DNA from: JBDHZU01 sp039812085
Lineage (GTDB): Bacteria > Actinomycetota > Actinomycetes > S36-B12 > UBA10799
Reading direction: 5' to 3'
NCBI GenBank assembly: GCA_039812085.1
Contig: JBDHZU010000095.1
Span: forward strand, 1 to 7,838
DNA: 7,838 bases
The notes under the pieces are model-generated. The model was not told where the DNA came from. It did no database searches and saw only the letters and a program-made list of their open reading frames with translations. Both the position numbers and the translations under genes were made by a program. This document shows positions 1-5,338 of the stretch, one piece after another. Each line of letters begins with the position of its first letter. Position 1 is the first letter of the stretch.

Positions 1-1
1 A

Positions 2-922
2 GGAGTCGAGTTGGCATCTCAACATCCAGTGGCTGTGGCAATTCGTCGGCAAGCAGACGAACCTCGTCCCTGCCTCGAACCGACAGTTGTCACTGGTCGT
101 GGCGCCACGGGAATCATCGACGGACTGCGAGTGACGATCGGCAGTCAGCGATATGTCATCCCTAACAGTGGATCGCTATCCGCTGACGCCCAACGATTTG
201 TTGACCAATGTTCCGAACGTGGACATACGACGGTTTTCGTTTCTGTTGGTGCTGTGGTGGTCGGCATCTTTGGCTTGGCTGATGAAGCTCGCGTAGATGC
301 TGCCTTGGCAGTAACCGACCTTCGTCGACTGGGCGTTAAGCCCACTCTGTTGACCGGTGACAACAGCCGAATAGCCACCGATGTCGCTCGCGAAGTCGGA
401 ATCGATTCGGTGACTGCGGATGTCCTCCCAACGATGAAGGCAGACACGATCCGTCAACTGCAAAACCACGGACATGTGGTGGCGATGGTCGGTGATGGCA
501 TCAACGATGCGGCCGCAATCGCTACTGCTGATCTTGGGATTGCCGTCGCCACTGGTTCAGATGTTGCGCTGCAACATGCAGACATCATCTTGATCAATGA
601 CGATCTGCGGTTGACCGGTGCGGCCATCTTGTTGGCCCGAAGGACCCATCGGGTGCTTCGCCAGAACTTGTGGTGGGCGTTTGGTTACAACGTGGCTGCA
701 ATTCCTCTCGCTGCATGCGGGCTACTCAACCCATTGGTCTCGGCTGCCGCCATGGCGCTGTCTTCCACAGTGGTAGTAGCGAATAGCTCTCGGTTACGTC
801 GAGTCGCTCCACGTGCGCTGCGACCACATCGACCCGGTTACTCCCGGCCTCAAACCGGTTTAGACACCAACCTCAAAACCCTGGTGAACTCGGCGACAGG
901 GAAGGGAGGTCAACATGTCTGA
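2..922 (+). CDS. copA: Cu(I)-exporting P1B-type ATPase, C-terminal part (5' end outside window)
   Basis: This is the C-terminal part of a heavy-metal P-type ATPase, an ATP-driven pump that most likely exports Cu(I) across the cytoplasmic membrane. The frame is open to the left edge, and the first residues (GVELASQHPVAVAI) are the nucleotide-binding-domain stretch with the P1B-specific HP pair (bases 23-28), so the TTG at base 11 is not a start. Further landmarks are TGDN (353-364), the GDGIND hinge motif (491-508) and two final membrane helices. Helix 7 reads N-x6-YN-x4-P (bases 665-706) and helix 8 reads P-x6-M-x2-SS-x5-N (M at 752), which is the Cu(I) class P1B-1 signature. The phosphorylation DKTGT motif, the CPC helix and any N-terminal metal-binding domain lie outside the window. 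A basic tail of roughly 45 residues without cysteine follows helix 8. The stop overlaps the start of the cysteine-rich peptide gene by 8 bases, implying co-translation. Silver transport is the main alternative. Confidence 0.93.
   Translation, partial: GVELASQHPVAVAIRRQADEPRPCLEPTVVTGRGATGIIDGLRVTIGSQRYVIPNSGSLSADAQRFVDQCSERGHTTVFVSVGAVVVGIFGLADEARVDAALAVTDLRRLGVKPTLLTGDNSRIATDVAREVGIDSVTADVLPTMKADTIRQLQNHGHVVAMVGDGINDAAAIATADLGIAVATGSDVALQHADIILINDDLRLTGAAILLARRTHRVLRQNLWWAFGYNVAAIPLAACGLLNPLVSAAAMALSSTVVVANSSRLRRVAPRALRPHRPGYSRPQTGLDTNLKTLVNSATGKGGQHV
904..910 (+). promoter_or_regulatory. Strong ribosome binding site for the cysteine-rich peptide
   Basis: The sequence GGGAGGT lies inside the last codons of the ATPase gene, with GGAGG ending 5 bases before the ATG at 915. 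It is among the best Shine-Dalgarno matches in the window. It is the main evidence that the short reading frame beginning at 915 is translated and not a chance ORF. Confidence 0.75.
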
Positions 923-1022
923 TAACTCAGAAAACTCTGCGGAGAACTCTGCGTGTAGCAACCCCAATTGCACCTGTGAGAACTGCGATTGTGGTGACAA
1001 CTGCACGTGCGAACACTGCTAA
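915..1022 (+). CDS. 35-residue cysteine-rich metallothionein-like peptide
   Basis: A short gene starts with ATG at 915, overlaps the ATPase stop by 8 bases and ends with TAA at 1020-1022. The product has 35 residues. Its first 13 are polar and cysteine-free (MSDNSENSAENSA). The remainder contains eight cysteines (14, 19, 21, 24, 26, 30, 32, 35) and one histidine (34), spaced C-x4-C-x-C-x2-C-x-C-x3-C-x-C-x2-C. CxC and CxxC pairs at this density are typical of metallothioneins and other Cu(I)/Zn(II) thiolate cluster peptides. No signal peptide or membrane segment is visible, so it should be cytoplasmic. Two seven-residue units, NCTCENC (18-24) and NCTCEHC (29-35), are repeated. Coupling to a Cu(I) ATPase suggests a copper buffer, or a donor that loads the pump; this role is inferred. 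I cannot assign it to a named family; it is shorter than mycobacterial MymT or cyanobacterial SmtA. A terminator follows 13 bases after the stop. Confidence 0.85.
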   Translation: MSDNSENSAENSACSNPNCTCENCDCGDNCTCEHC

Positions 1023-1035
1023 TAGACATGAGAAG

Positions 1036-1070
1036 CGAAGACCCCCGTTGACCAAACGGGGGTCTTCGTT
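1036..1070 (+). terminator. Rho-independent-type terminator of the ATPase/cysteine-rich peptide unit
   Basis: A perfect 14-bp inverted repeat, CGAAGACCCCCGTT (1036-1049) and AACGGGGGTCTTCG (1055-1068), encloses a 5-base loop and is followed by TTCATTT. The U-run is short, as is common in actinobacteria, but the stem is long and GC-rich. It starts 13 bases after the stop of the cysteine-rich peptide gene, so that gene is the last of its transcript. Confidence 0.85.
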
Positions 1071-1109
1071 CATTTGTCACCAGCCGAATCGAACTGACAC
1101 AGTTGCCCG

Positions 1110-1787
1110 ATGGCCAAAAAGGTGCGCGACCCTGCCACCGGCGAAGTCGGCAAGGACGGTCTGCCGATTGTTGAGTTTGTCGATGTGGCTCACGTTCGTC
1201 TGTGGCTGATCCAGAACGCGACAGACAACCCCGGCTTCTGGATGAAGATGGGTAAGAAAGCCAATCCGAATCCCTACGTCACCTATGCCGAGATGCTCGA
1301 TGAGTGTCTATGCGTGGGATGGATCGATGGCCAGATCGGCCGGTACGACGAGTTCTTCTCATTGCAACGGTGGGTTCCTCGTCGCCCGCGCAGTGTCTGG
1401 TCCAAGAACAACGTCGAACATGTCGAACGATTGACAGCGGAAGGGCGCATGCAGCCTGCCGGTATCGCCGCGGTCGACGCTGCCAAGGCCGACGGTCGAT
1501 GGGAGAAGGCGTATCACCCGGCATCAACCGCAGAAATCCCACCGGAGTTGGCACAAGCCTTCGCCAACGATCCGCTGGCACAGGCGGTATTCGATGCCTT
1601 GGATTCGGCAAACAGATATGCCGTGATCTTTCGCATCCACAATGCGAAACGCCAAGAAACCCGAGACCGCAACGCTGCAAAGTTCGTCGAGATGTTGCAC
1701 AAAGGCGAGACTCCGCATCCGCCAGGCAAACAAGCGGCAGCGCGGATTGCTCACGTACTGGATGAACATTCACGTTCGAGCAGTTGA
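1110..1787 (+). CDS. YdeI/OmdA (OmpD-associated) family protein
   Basis: A 225-residue soluble protein matching the YdeI/OmpD-associated family (Pfam OmdA-type, 'bacteriocin-protection'), whose biochemical activity is not established. Family landmarks are GWIDGQ (70-75), an F-x3-QR-x-xPRR stretch (83-92), the S-x-WSKNN segment (95-101), an EGRMQPAG segment (111-118), the AKADGRW segment (125-131) and the C-terminal helix with NRY and AKRQETR (168-185). The length is normal for the family. The start ATG at 1110 gives the expected N-terminus but has no Shine-Dalgarno sequence; the stop of the preceding transcript's terminator lies only 40 bases upstream, so the message may be leaderless or have a very short leader. 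It is separated from the next gene by 49 bases and could share a transcript with it. There is no signal peptide or membrane helix. The family assignment is confident; any role in stress or bacteriocin resistance is only inherited from the family name. Confidence 0.88.
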   Translation: MAKKVRDPATGEVGKDGLPIVEFVDVAHVRLWLIQNATDNPGFWMKMGKKANPNPYVTYAEMLDECLCVGWIDGQIGRYDEFFSLQRWVPRRPRSVWSKNNVEHVERLTAEGRMQPAGIAAVDAAKADGRWEKAYHPASTAEIPPELAQAFANDPLAQAVFDALDSANRYAVIFRIHNAKRQETRDRNAAKFVEMLHKGETPHPPGKQAAARIAHVLDEHSRSSS

Positions 1788-1836
1788 CCTGGCATCGTTG
1801 GCTCTGCGAATACCGCCACCAACCAGGAGCCCACAC

Positions 1837-2133
1837 ATGAGTGAAGACATCCACCAGATCGACCTTCCCGAGGAATTGGTCCCCGGGGTCTATGCCGACT
1901 TCGCCAGTGTGTGGCACACCCCAAGCACCTTCACGTTGGACTTTGCCGCAGTCGCTGCGCCCCCGGAGATGCAGCAAGACGAGACCGGATTCGACCACTC
2001 AGTGCTGAAGTCACGGGTTGTGGCACGTGTGCGGATTCCACCGAGCCAAGTGTTCGAGATCATGAAGGCATTGGAATTGCAGCTTTCGGCCTGGGAGCGC
2101 GAACAAGCCGAACAACGTGAGATCGAGGACTAA
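1837..2133 (+). CDS. DUF3467 family protein
   Basis: A 98-residue soluble acidic protein. The pattern LPEELVPGVYADFASVWHT (10-28), TFTLDFAAVAAPPE (31-44), a SRVVARVRIPPSQ segment (59-71) and a closing helix MKALELQLSAWERE (76-89) matches DUF3467 proteins. These are small bacterial proteins of unknown function that share a Y-A-N/D...F-x-LDF...SR...P core. The ATG at 1837 is preceded by AGGAG at 1825-1829 with a 7-base spacer, so this start is preferred over in-frame ATGs further upstream, which would overlap the YdeI gene by more than 140 bases and lack family similarity. The gene ends at 2133, where the following membrane-protein gene appears to begin in the same frame within a few bases; the two are probably translated together. 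No function is proposed. Confidence 0.87.
   Translation: MSEDIHQIDLPEELVPGVYADFASVWHTPSTFTLDFAAVAAPPEMQQDETGFDHSVLKSRVVARVRIPPSQVFEIMKALELQLSAWEREQAEQREIED
2125..2128 (+). promoter_or_regulatory. Possible ribosome binding site for a CTG start at 2137
   Basis: GAGG sits in the penultimate codons of the DUF3467 gene, 8 bases before a CTG at 2137. It is the only Shine-Dalgarno-like sequence placed to serve the next gene, whose frame has no ATG or GTG between 2134 and the first membrane helix. The match is short, so this is tentative. Confidence 0.35.
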
Positions 2134-2136
2134 GCA

Positions 2137-2643
2137 CTGAACAGTTCTGAGAGTTACGACGTACCGGATCTGCCGATACCGCCACGGCGAAATTTCGGTC
2201 CTCGCCCCCGAGACCCCCGCCCGCACCGATCAATATGGGCGAGCATTCGCACTGGGTTGGTCTTCGGTGTGGCAGCCGCGGCCGCCAACATCCTGGTGTG
2301 GGTGATCGCGCGGGCTTTCGGTGCATCAATGGATGCCGTCACCAACGGTCAGCTCGTACAGATTGGTCCTCTGGTCGTCGTGCTCACCACGCTGTTGTCC
2401 GCTTTGATCGCCGGAACCGCCACCGGGATAACAGCCAAGCTCATGCGACAACCCACCCCATGGGTCGTGATGTTTGGCCTGATCCTGACGGCAACCAGCC
2501 TGTCAGCACCGTTAGGACAACCATCGTCCACAAGCCGATCAACCGTGGTCGCACTCGTGGTGATGCACCTCGTGACGAGCATCATCGTGCTCGTTGGGCT
2601 GGTGCGCGGACTGTCCGGCGACGACCGCGCCATGCGGACGTGA
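2137..2643 (+). CDS. DUF6069-type four-helix membrane protein (start uncertain: CTG 2137 or TTG 2257)
   Basis: An integral membrane protein with four predicted helices: around VFGVAAAAANILVWVIA (bases 2260-2310), QIGPLVVVLTTLLSALIAG (about 2359-2415), WVVMFGLILTATSLSAPLG (about 2461-2517) and VVALVVMHLVTSIIVLVGL (about 2548-2604). The MH pair in the last helix and the overall layout resemble the actinobacterial DUF6069 family, whose function is unknown. The start is the problem. A conventional choice is TTG at 2257, which begins directly at helix 1 (128 residues) and has no ribosome binding site. The frame is open back to the DUF3467 stop, and a CTG at 2137 with GAGG 8 bases upstream would give 168 residues with a proline- and arginine-rich cytoplasmic N-terminus (PRRNFGPRPRDPRPHR near bases 2185-2232). 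I favour the longer form because positive residues before helix 1 are normal, but this is inference. The gene ends 114 bases before fadE5. Confidence 0.72.
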   Translation: MNSSESYDVPDLPIPPRRNFGPRPRDPRPHRSIWASIRTGLVFGVAAAAANILVWVIARAFGASMDAVTNGQLVQIGPLVVVLTTLLSALIAGTATGITAKLMRQPTPWVVMFGLILTATSLSAPLGQPSSTSRSTVVALVVMHLVTSIIVLVGLVRGLSGDDRAMRT

Positions 2644-2662
2644 CCTGGGTCCTTGCGCTTTG

Positions 2663-2676
2663 TTACTAGTGAGTAG
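2663..2676. promoter_or_regulatory. Palindromic operator-like box 1 upstream of fadE5
   Basis: TTACT-AGTG-AGTAG is an imperfect copy of the palindrome TTACT-N4-AGTAA. Wider matching extends to TG...CA at 2661-2662 and 2677-2678. A weak -10-like TAGCAT (2674-2679) overlaps its right arm, with a TTGCGC 15 bases upstream. This position would let a bound repressor block the fadE5 promoter. The class of binding protein is not shown by the sequence; a TetR-type regulator is a reasonable guess for a beta-oxidation gene. Confidence 0.6.
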
Positions 2677-2689
2677 CATAGTGGTGTTA

Positions 2690-2703
2690 TTACTCGCCAG
2701 TAA
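2690..2703. promoter_or_regulatory. Palindromic operator-like box 2 upstream of fadE5
   Basis: TTACT-CGCC-AGTAA is a perfect five-base inverted repeat. Extended arms GTTATTACT (2686-2694) and AGTAACAAC (2699-2707) match at eight of nine positions. It is the second copy of the box at 2663-2676, with centres 27 bases apart. It ends 54 bases before the fadE5 ATG, so it lies in the promoter or early leader region. Confidence 0.65.
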
Positions 2704-2757
2704 CAACGGGGTTTTCGCTCGGCTGGCGCACACCACCACCTCTCGAGGGAGTTGACC

Positions 2758-4587
2758 ATGGGTCACTACAAGAGCAATCTTCGCGACATCGAGTTCAACC
2801 TCTTTGAGGTTTTTGGGCTGAGCGACCGTCTGGGTAAGGGACCGTTCGCAGAGATGGACGAAGAGACCGCCCGCGATCTGCTTAAGGAAGCAGAGAAGCT
2901 GGCGATTGGTCCGCTGGCCGAGGGATTTGCTCCTGGTGACCGCAACCATCCCCAGTACGACCCCAAGGAATGCACCGTCACCTTGGACGAAGACTTCAAG
3001 AAGTCCTTTAAGGCTCTCTACGACTCCGGCTACTGGGCCGCTTCCCTGCCCGAAGAACTCGGTGGCAGCGGCGCTCCCACCAGCCTGCACTGGGGAATGG
3101 CCGAGATGTTCCTCGGCTCGAACCCCGCCGCCTACATGACGATGGCTGGCCCCGGATTTGCCACCATCCTGTGGAGTCTCGGCACCGAAGAGCAGAAGCG
3201 CTGGGCGACCTTCATGATCGAGCGCGAGTGGGGCGCCACCATGGTGCTCACCGAGCCTGACGCTGGTTCCGATGTCGGCGCTGGCCGCACCAAGGCTGTG
3301 CAGCAAGAAGACGGCTCCTGGCACATCGAAGGCGTGAAGCGATTCATCACCAACGGTGAGAACGACTTCAACGAAAACATCATTCACCTGACACTGGCTC
3401 GTCCCGAAGGCGCTGGACCGGGCACCAAGGGTCTGAGCCTGTTCGTCGTTCCGAAGGTCACGTTCGATTCAGAGACCGGAGAGTTGGGCGAACGCAACGG
3501 CGTTTACACCACCAACCTTGAAAAGAAGATGGGCATCAAGTCCTCTACCACCTGCGAACTCACCTTTGGTGAGAAAGAGCCAGCAGTCGGCTACCTCGTC
3601 GGAGATGTCCATGACGGCATCGCCCAGATGTTCAAGGTCATCGAATACGCCCGCATGATGGTCGGCACAAAGGCCATCGCAACCTTGTCGACCGGTTACC
3701 TCAACGCTCTGGACTACGCGAAGAACCGCGTGCAGGGAGCTGACCTCACGCAGATGACGGATAAGACCGCTCCTCGCGTGACGATCACTCACCACCCCGA
3801 CGTTCGTCGCAGCCTGATGACTCAGAAGGCATACGCCGAAGGACTGCGCGCTCTGGTTCACTACACGGCCCTGCATCAGGATCGTGTGGAAATGAACCAC
3901 GAAGAGCACGGCGACGGTGGCATGGACGATCGCGTGAACGATCTGCTGCTGCCCATCGTCAAGGGCGTCGGTTCCGAACGCGCCTGGGTGCTGCTCGGTA
4001 CCGAGTCGCTGCAGACCTTCGGTGGTTCCGGCTTCTTGCAGGACTACCCGCTGGAGCAGTACGTCCGCGATGCCAAGATCGACACCCTGTACGAAGGCAC
4101 GACCGCGATCCAGGGCATGGACTTCTTCTTCCGCAAGATGGTCCGCGATCAGTTCCAGGCGATCACCAAGGTCGCGGGAGAAATCACCGAAACCATCAAG
4201 GCCACCGGCGAAGGCGACCAGCTTTCCGCCGAGCGTGAGCTGCTGGGCAAGGCGCTGGAAGATGTCCAGGGCCTGATCGGCACCTTGGGTGGCTGGCTGA
4301 TGAAGTCCCAGGAGGACTCGCGTGAGCTGTACCGCGTGGGACTAAACACCACTCGTTTGCTGATGTCCGTCGGTGATCTGATCATCGGTTGGTTGCTGCT
4401 CAAGCAAGCTGATGTGGCAGTGGCCGCACTGGCTGGCGATCCGGGTAACGACAAGGCCTTCTACGAAGGCAAGGTCGCCACGGCACGTTGGTTCGCGCAG
4501 AACCGTCTGCCACTGCTGGCCGCCGAACGCGCCGTTGCCGAGACAACCTCACTGGATGTCATGGAACTGCCGGAAGAGTCGTTCTAA
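2758..4587 (+). CDS. fadE5: FadE5-like acyl-CoA dehydrogenase
   Basis: A 609-residue FAD-dependent acyl-CoA dehydrogenase that introduces the alpha-beta double bond of fatty acyl-CoA, the first step of beta-oxidation, in the cytoplasm. It matches mycobacterial FadE5 along its whole length, from the N-terminus (MGHYKSN) to the C-terminus (MELPEESF), including a TKAIATLSTGYLNAL segment and an extended C-terminal helical region. Visible motifs are TEPDAGSDVG (165-174, substrate and flavin site), WHIEGVKRFIT, QTFGGSGFLQDYP, and LYEGTTAIQ with the expected catalytic base Glu446. The size, about 600 rather than 380-400 residues, fits this long subclass. The ATG at 2758 is preceded by GAGGGA (2745-2750) with a 7-base spacer; a TTG at 2752 lies between them and is not used. 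Lysine is almost always AAG, which suggests strong expression. The gene is monocistronic, between a paired palindrome and a terminator. The chain-length preference cannot be read from the sequence; FadE5 enzymes are known to be broad. Confidence 0.96.
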   Translation: MGHYKSNLRDIEFNLFEVFGLSDRLGKGPFAEMDEETARDLLKEAEKLAIGPLAEGFAPGDRNHPQYDPKECTVTLDEDFKKSFKALYDSGYWAASLPEELGGSGAPTSLHWGMAEMFLGSNPAAYMTMAGPGFATILWSLGTEEQKRWATFMIEREWGATMVLTEPDAGSDVGAGRTKAVQQEDGSWHIEGVKRFITNGENDFNENIIHLTLARPEGAGPGTKGLSLFVVPKVTFDSETGELGERNGVYTTNLEKKMGIKSSTTCELTFGEKEPAVGYLVGDVHDGIAQMFKVIEYARMMVGTKAIATLSTGYLNALDYAKNRVQGADLTQMTDKTAPRVTITHHPDVRRSLMTQKAYAEGLRALVHYTALHQDRVEMNHEEHGDGGMDDRVNDLLLPIVKGVGSERAWVLLGTESLQTFGGSGFLQDYPLEQYVRDAKIDTLYEGTTAIQGMDFFFRKMVRDQFQAITKVAGEITETIKATGEGDQLSAERELLGKALEDVQGLIGTLGGWLMKSQEDSRELYRVGLNTTRLLMSVGDLIIGWLLLKQADVAVAALAGDPGNDKAFYEGKVATARWFAQNRLPLLAAERAVAETTSLDVMELPEESF

Positions 4588-4605
4588 GCACCAGCTTCTC
4601 TACGA

Positions 4606-4639
4606 AAGCGCCCAACCGCTCGTGTGCGGTTGGGCGCTT
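4606..4639 (+). terminator. Terminator of fadE5
   Basis: A perfect 14-bp inverted repeat, AAGCGCCCAACCGC (4606-4619) and GCGGTTGGGCGCTT (4626-4639), has a 6-base loop and is followed by CGTTTG. It starts 18 bases after the fadE5 stop and separates fadE5 from the copper genes. Confidence 0.85.
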
Positions 4640-4732
4640 CGTTTGTATGCGCGACATACCTACAGAGTTGGACTCGGAACACCCTGCTCGGATGACGAAT
4701 GCGCCTGTGGTCCCGCCGTTCTACCGAGCATG

Positions 4733-4783
4733 GTTCGCCGAACGGGTTTCGAGAATTTTCGAGAGAAACGGGTGACGTATTGT
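4733..4783 (+). promoter_or_regulatory. Candidate copC promoter region with short repeats
   Basis: The 151 bases between the fadE5 terminator and copC contain three signals. GTTCG-C-CGAAC (4733-4743) is an 11-base palindrome. TTTCGAGA occurs twice, at 4747-4754 and 4757-4764, exactly one helical turn apart. A -10-like TATTGT lies at 4778-4783, 7 bases before the copC GTG, with no Shine-Dalgarno sequence between. Together they suggest a promoter giving a leaderless copC message, possibly with a regulator site over the -35 region. No clear -35 hexamer is visible, and the regulator is unknown. Confidence 0.4.
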
Positions 4784-4790
4784 CGGATGC

Positions 4791-5324
4791 GTGACTTCAC
4801 TGCTCCGAATCCTGATTTCTGCCGTACTCGCACTGTTTGCGATTGCACTTGCTGCCCCGGCTAGCTGGGCACACGATCAACTGGCCTCATCATCACCAAG
4901 CTCTGGGCAAGCCCTGACCCAGGCACCCAGCCAGATCGTGCTGACATTTGAAGAAGCACCAATGGAAGGAACGGCAGCCGTTACTGCCACCGATTCTTCC
5001 GGTAAGTCTGTTGAGATCGGTCTGCCATCCGTCTCAGATAACGTCGTGAAAGTCGCCTGGCCTGCCAATACACCTGCTGGTTCCTACACCGTGAACTGGC
5101 GAGTGGTATCTGATGACGGCCATCCGGTCAGCGGACAGATTCCGTTCTCCTACACCTCCGCAGCCGCCACCACCGCTGCAGCAACGCCGACCGCAACATC
5201 TACCCCCAGCACGTCCAGTGATTCGTCGATGCCGGTATTGATTCCGGCGTTAGGGGCAGCAGCCCTCGTCCTGGCAGGCATCATTGGATTACTGATTCGT
5301 CGTCGTTCTAGTCAGGACTCTTGA
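4791..5324 (+). CDS. copC: CopC-type extracytoplasmic copper-binding protein with C-terminal membrane anchor
   Basis: A 177-residue exported protein of the CopC/YobA family. Residues 1-27 form a signal peptide ending APASWA; cleavage there would leave His28 as the new N-terminus. The CopC beta-sandwich follows (about 28-122), with the family patterns SSPSSGQALTQAPSQIVLTFEE, PAGSYTVNWRVVS and SDDGHPVSG. His28, Asp108/109 and His111 are the residues expected to hold Cu(II) in a histidine-brace-like site, as in CopC proteins. An Ala/Thr/Ser-rich linker (123-147), a membrane helix (about 148-169) and a basic cytoplasmic end (RRR) anchor it to the outer face of the membrane. The GTG at 4791 is chosen because it gives the complete signal peptide; it has no ribosome binding site. 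The copD-ctaG gene begins 14 bases after its stop, so the two form an operon. The likely role is binding copper outside the membrane and passing it to CopD. Confidence 0.93.
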   Translation: MTSLLRILISAVLALFAIALAAPASWAHDQLASSSPSSGQALTQAPSQIVLTFEEAPMEGTAAVTATDSSGKSVEIGLPSVSDNVVKVAWPANTPAGSYTVNWRVVSDDGHPVSGQIPFSYTSAAATTAAATPTATSTPSTSSDSSMPVLIPALGAAALVLAGIIGLLIRRRSSQDS

Positions 5325-5338
5325 TCCCTAGGTAGCCG

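Noticed and set aside
11..922. TTG at base 11 as the start of the ATPase fragment.
   Set aside because: The frame is open to the window edge and the residues before the TTG continue the conserved P1B nucleotide-binding-domain pattern, so the gene begins upstream.
976..1209. A 77-residue plus-strand frame over the cysteine-rich peptide and terminator.
   Set aside because: It starts at an isolated GTG without a ribosome binding site, reads through a terminator hairpin and overlaps two better-supported genes.
1642..1836. An N-terminal extension of the DUF3467 protein starting at ATG 1642.
   Set aside because: It would overlap the YdeI-family gene by 146 bases and the extra residues are not protein-like, whereas ATG 1837 has AGGAG at a good distance.
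1279..1998. A 239-residue open frame on the minus strand.
   Set aside because: It lies antisense to the well-matched YdeI-family and DUF3467 genes, and its translation, rich in Arg, Cys and Trp, resembles no family.
2235..2669. A 144-residue plus-strand frame over the DUF6069-type gene.
   Set aside because: Its translation is rich in Arg, His and Gly with no membrane helices or family pattern; the alternative frame gives four clean helices.
2539..3387. A 282-residue open frame on the minus strand.
   Set aside because: It is antisense to the conserved FadE5 coding region and its upstream operator; long antisense frames are expected in strongly biased, GC-ending codons.
3469..3909. A 146-residue minus-strand frame inside fadE5.
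   Set aside because: It is a shadow of the conserved plus-strand gene with no ribosome binding site or family resemblance.
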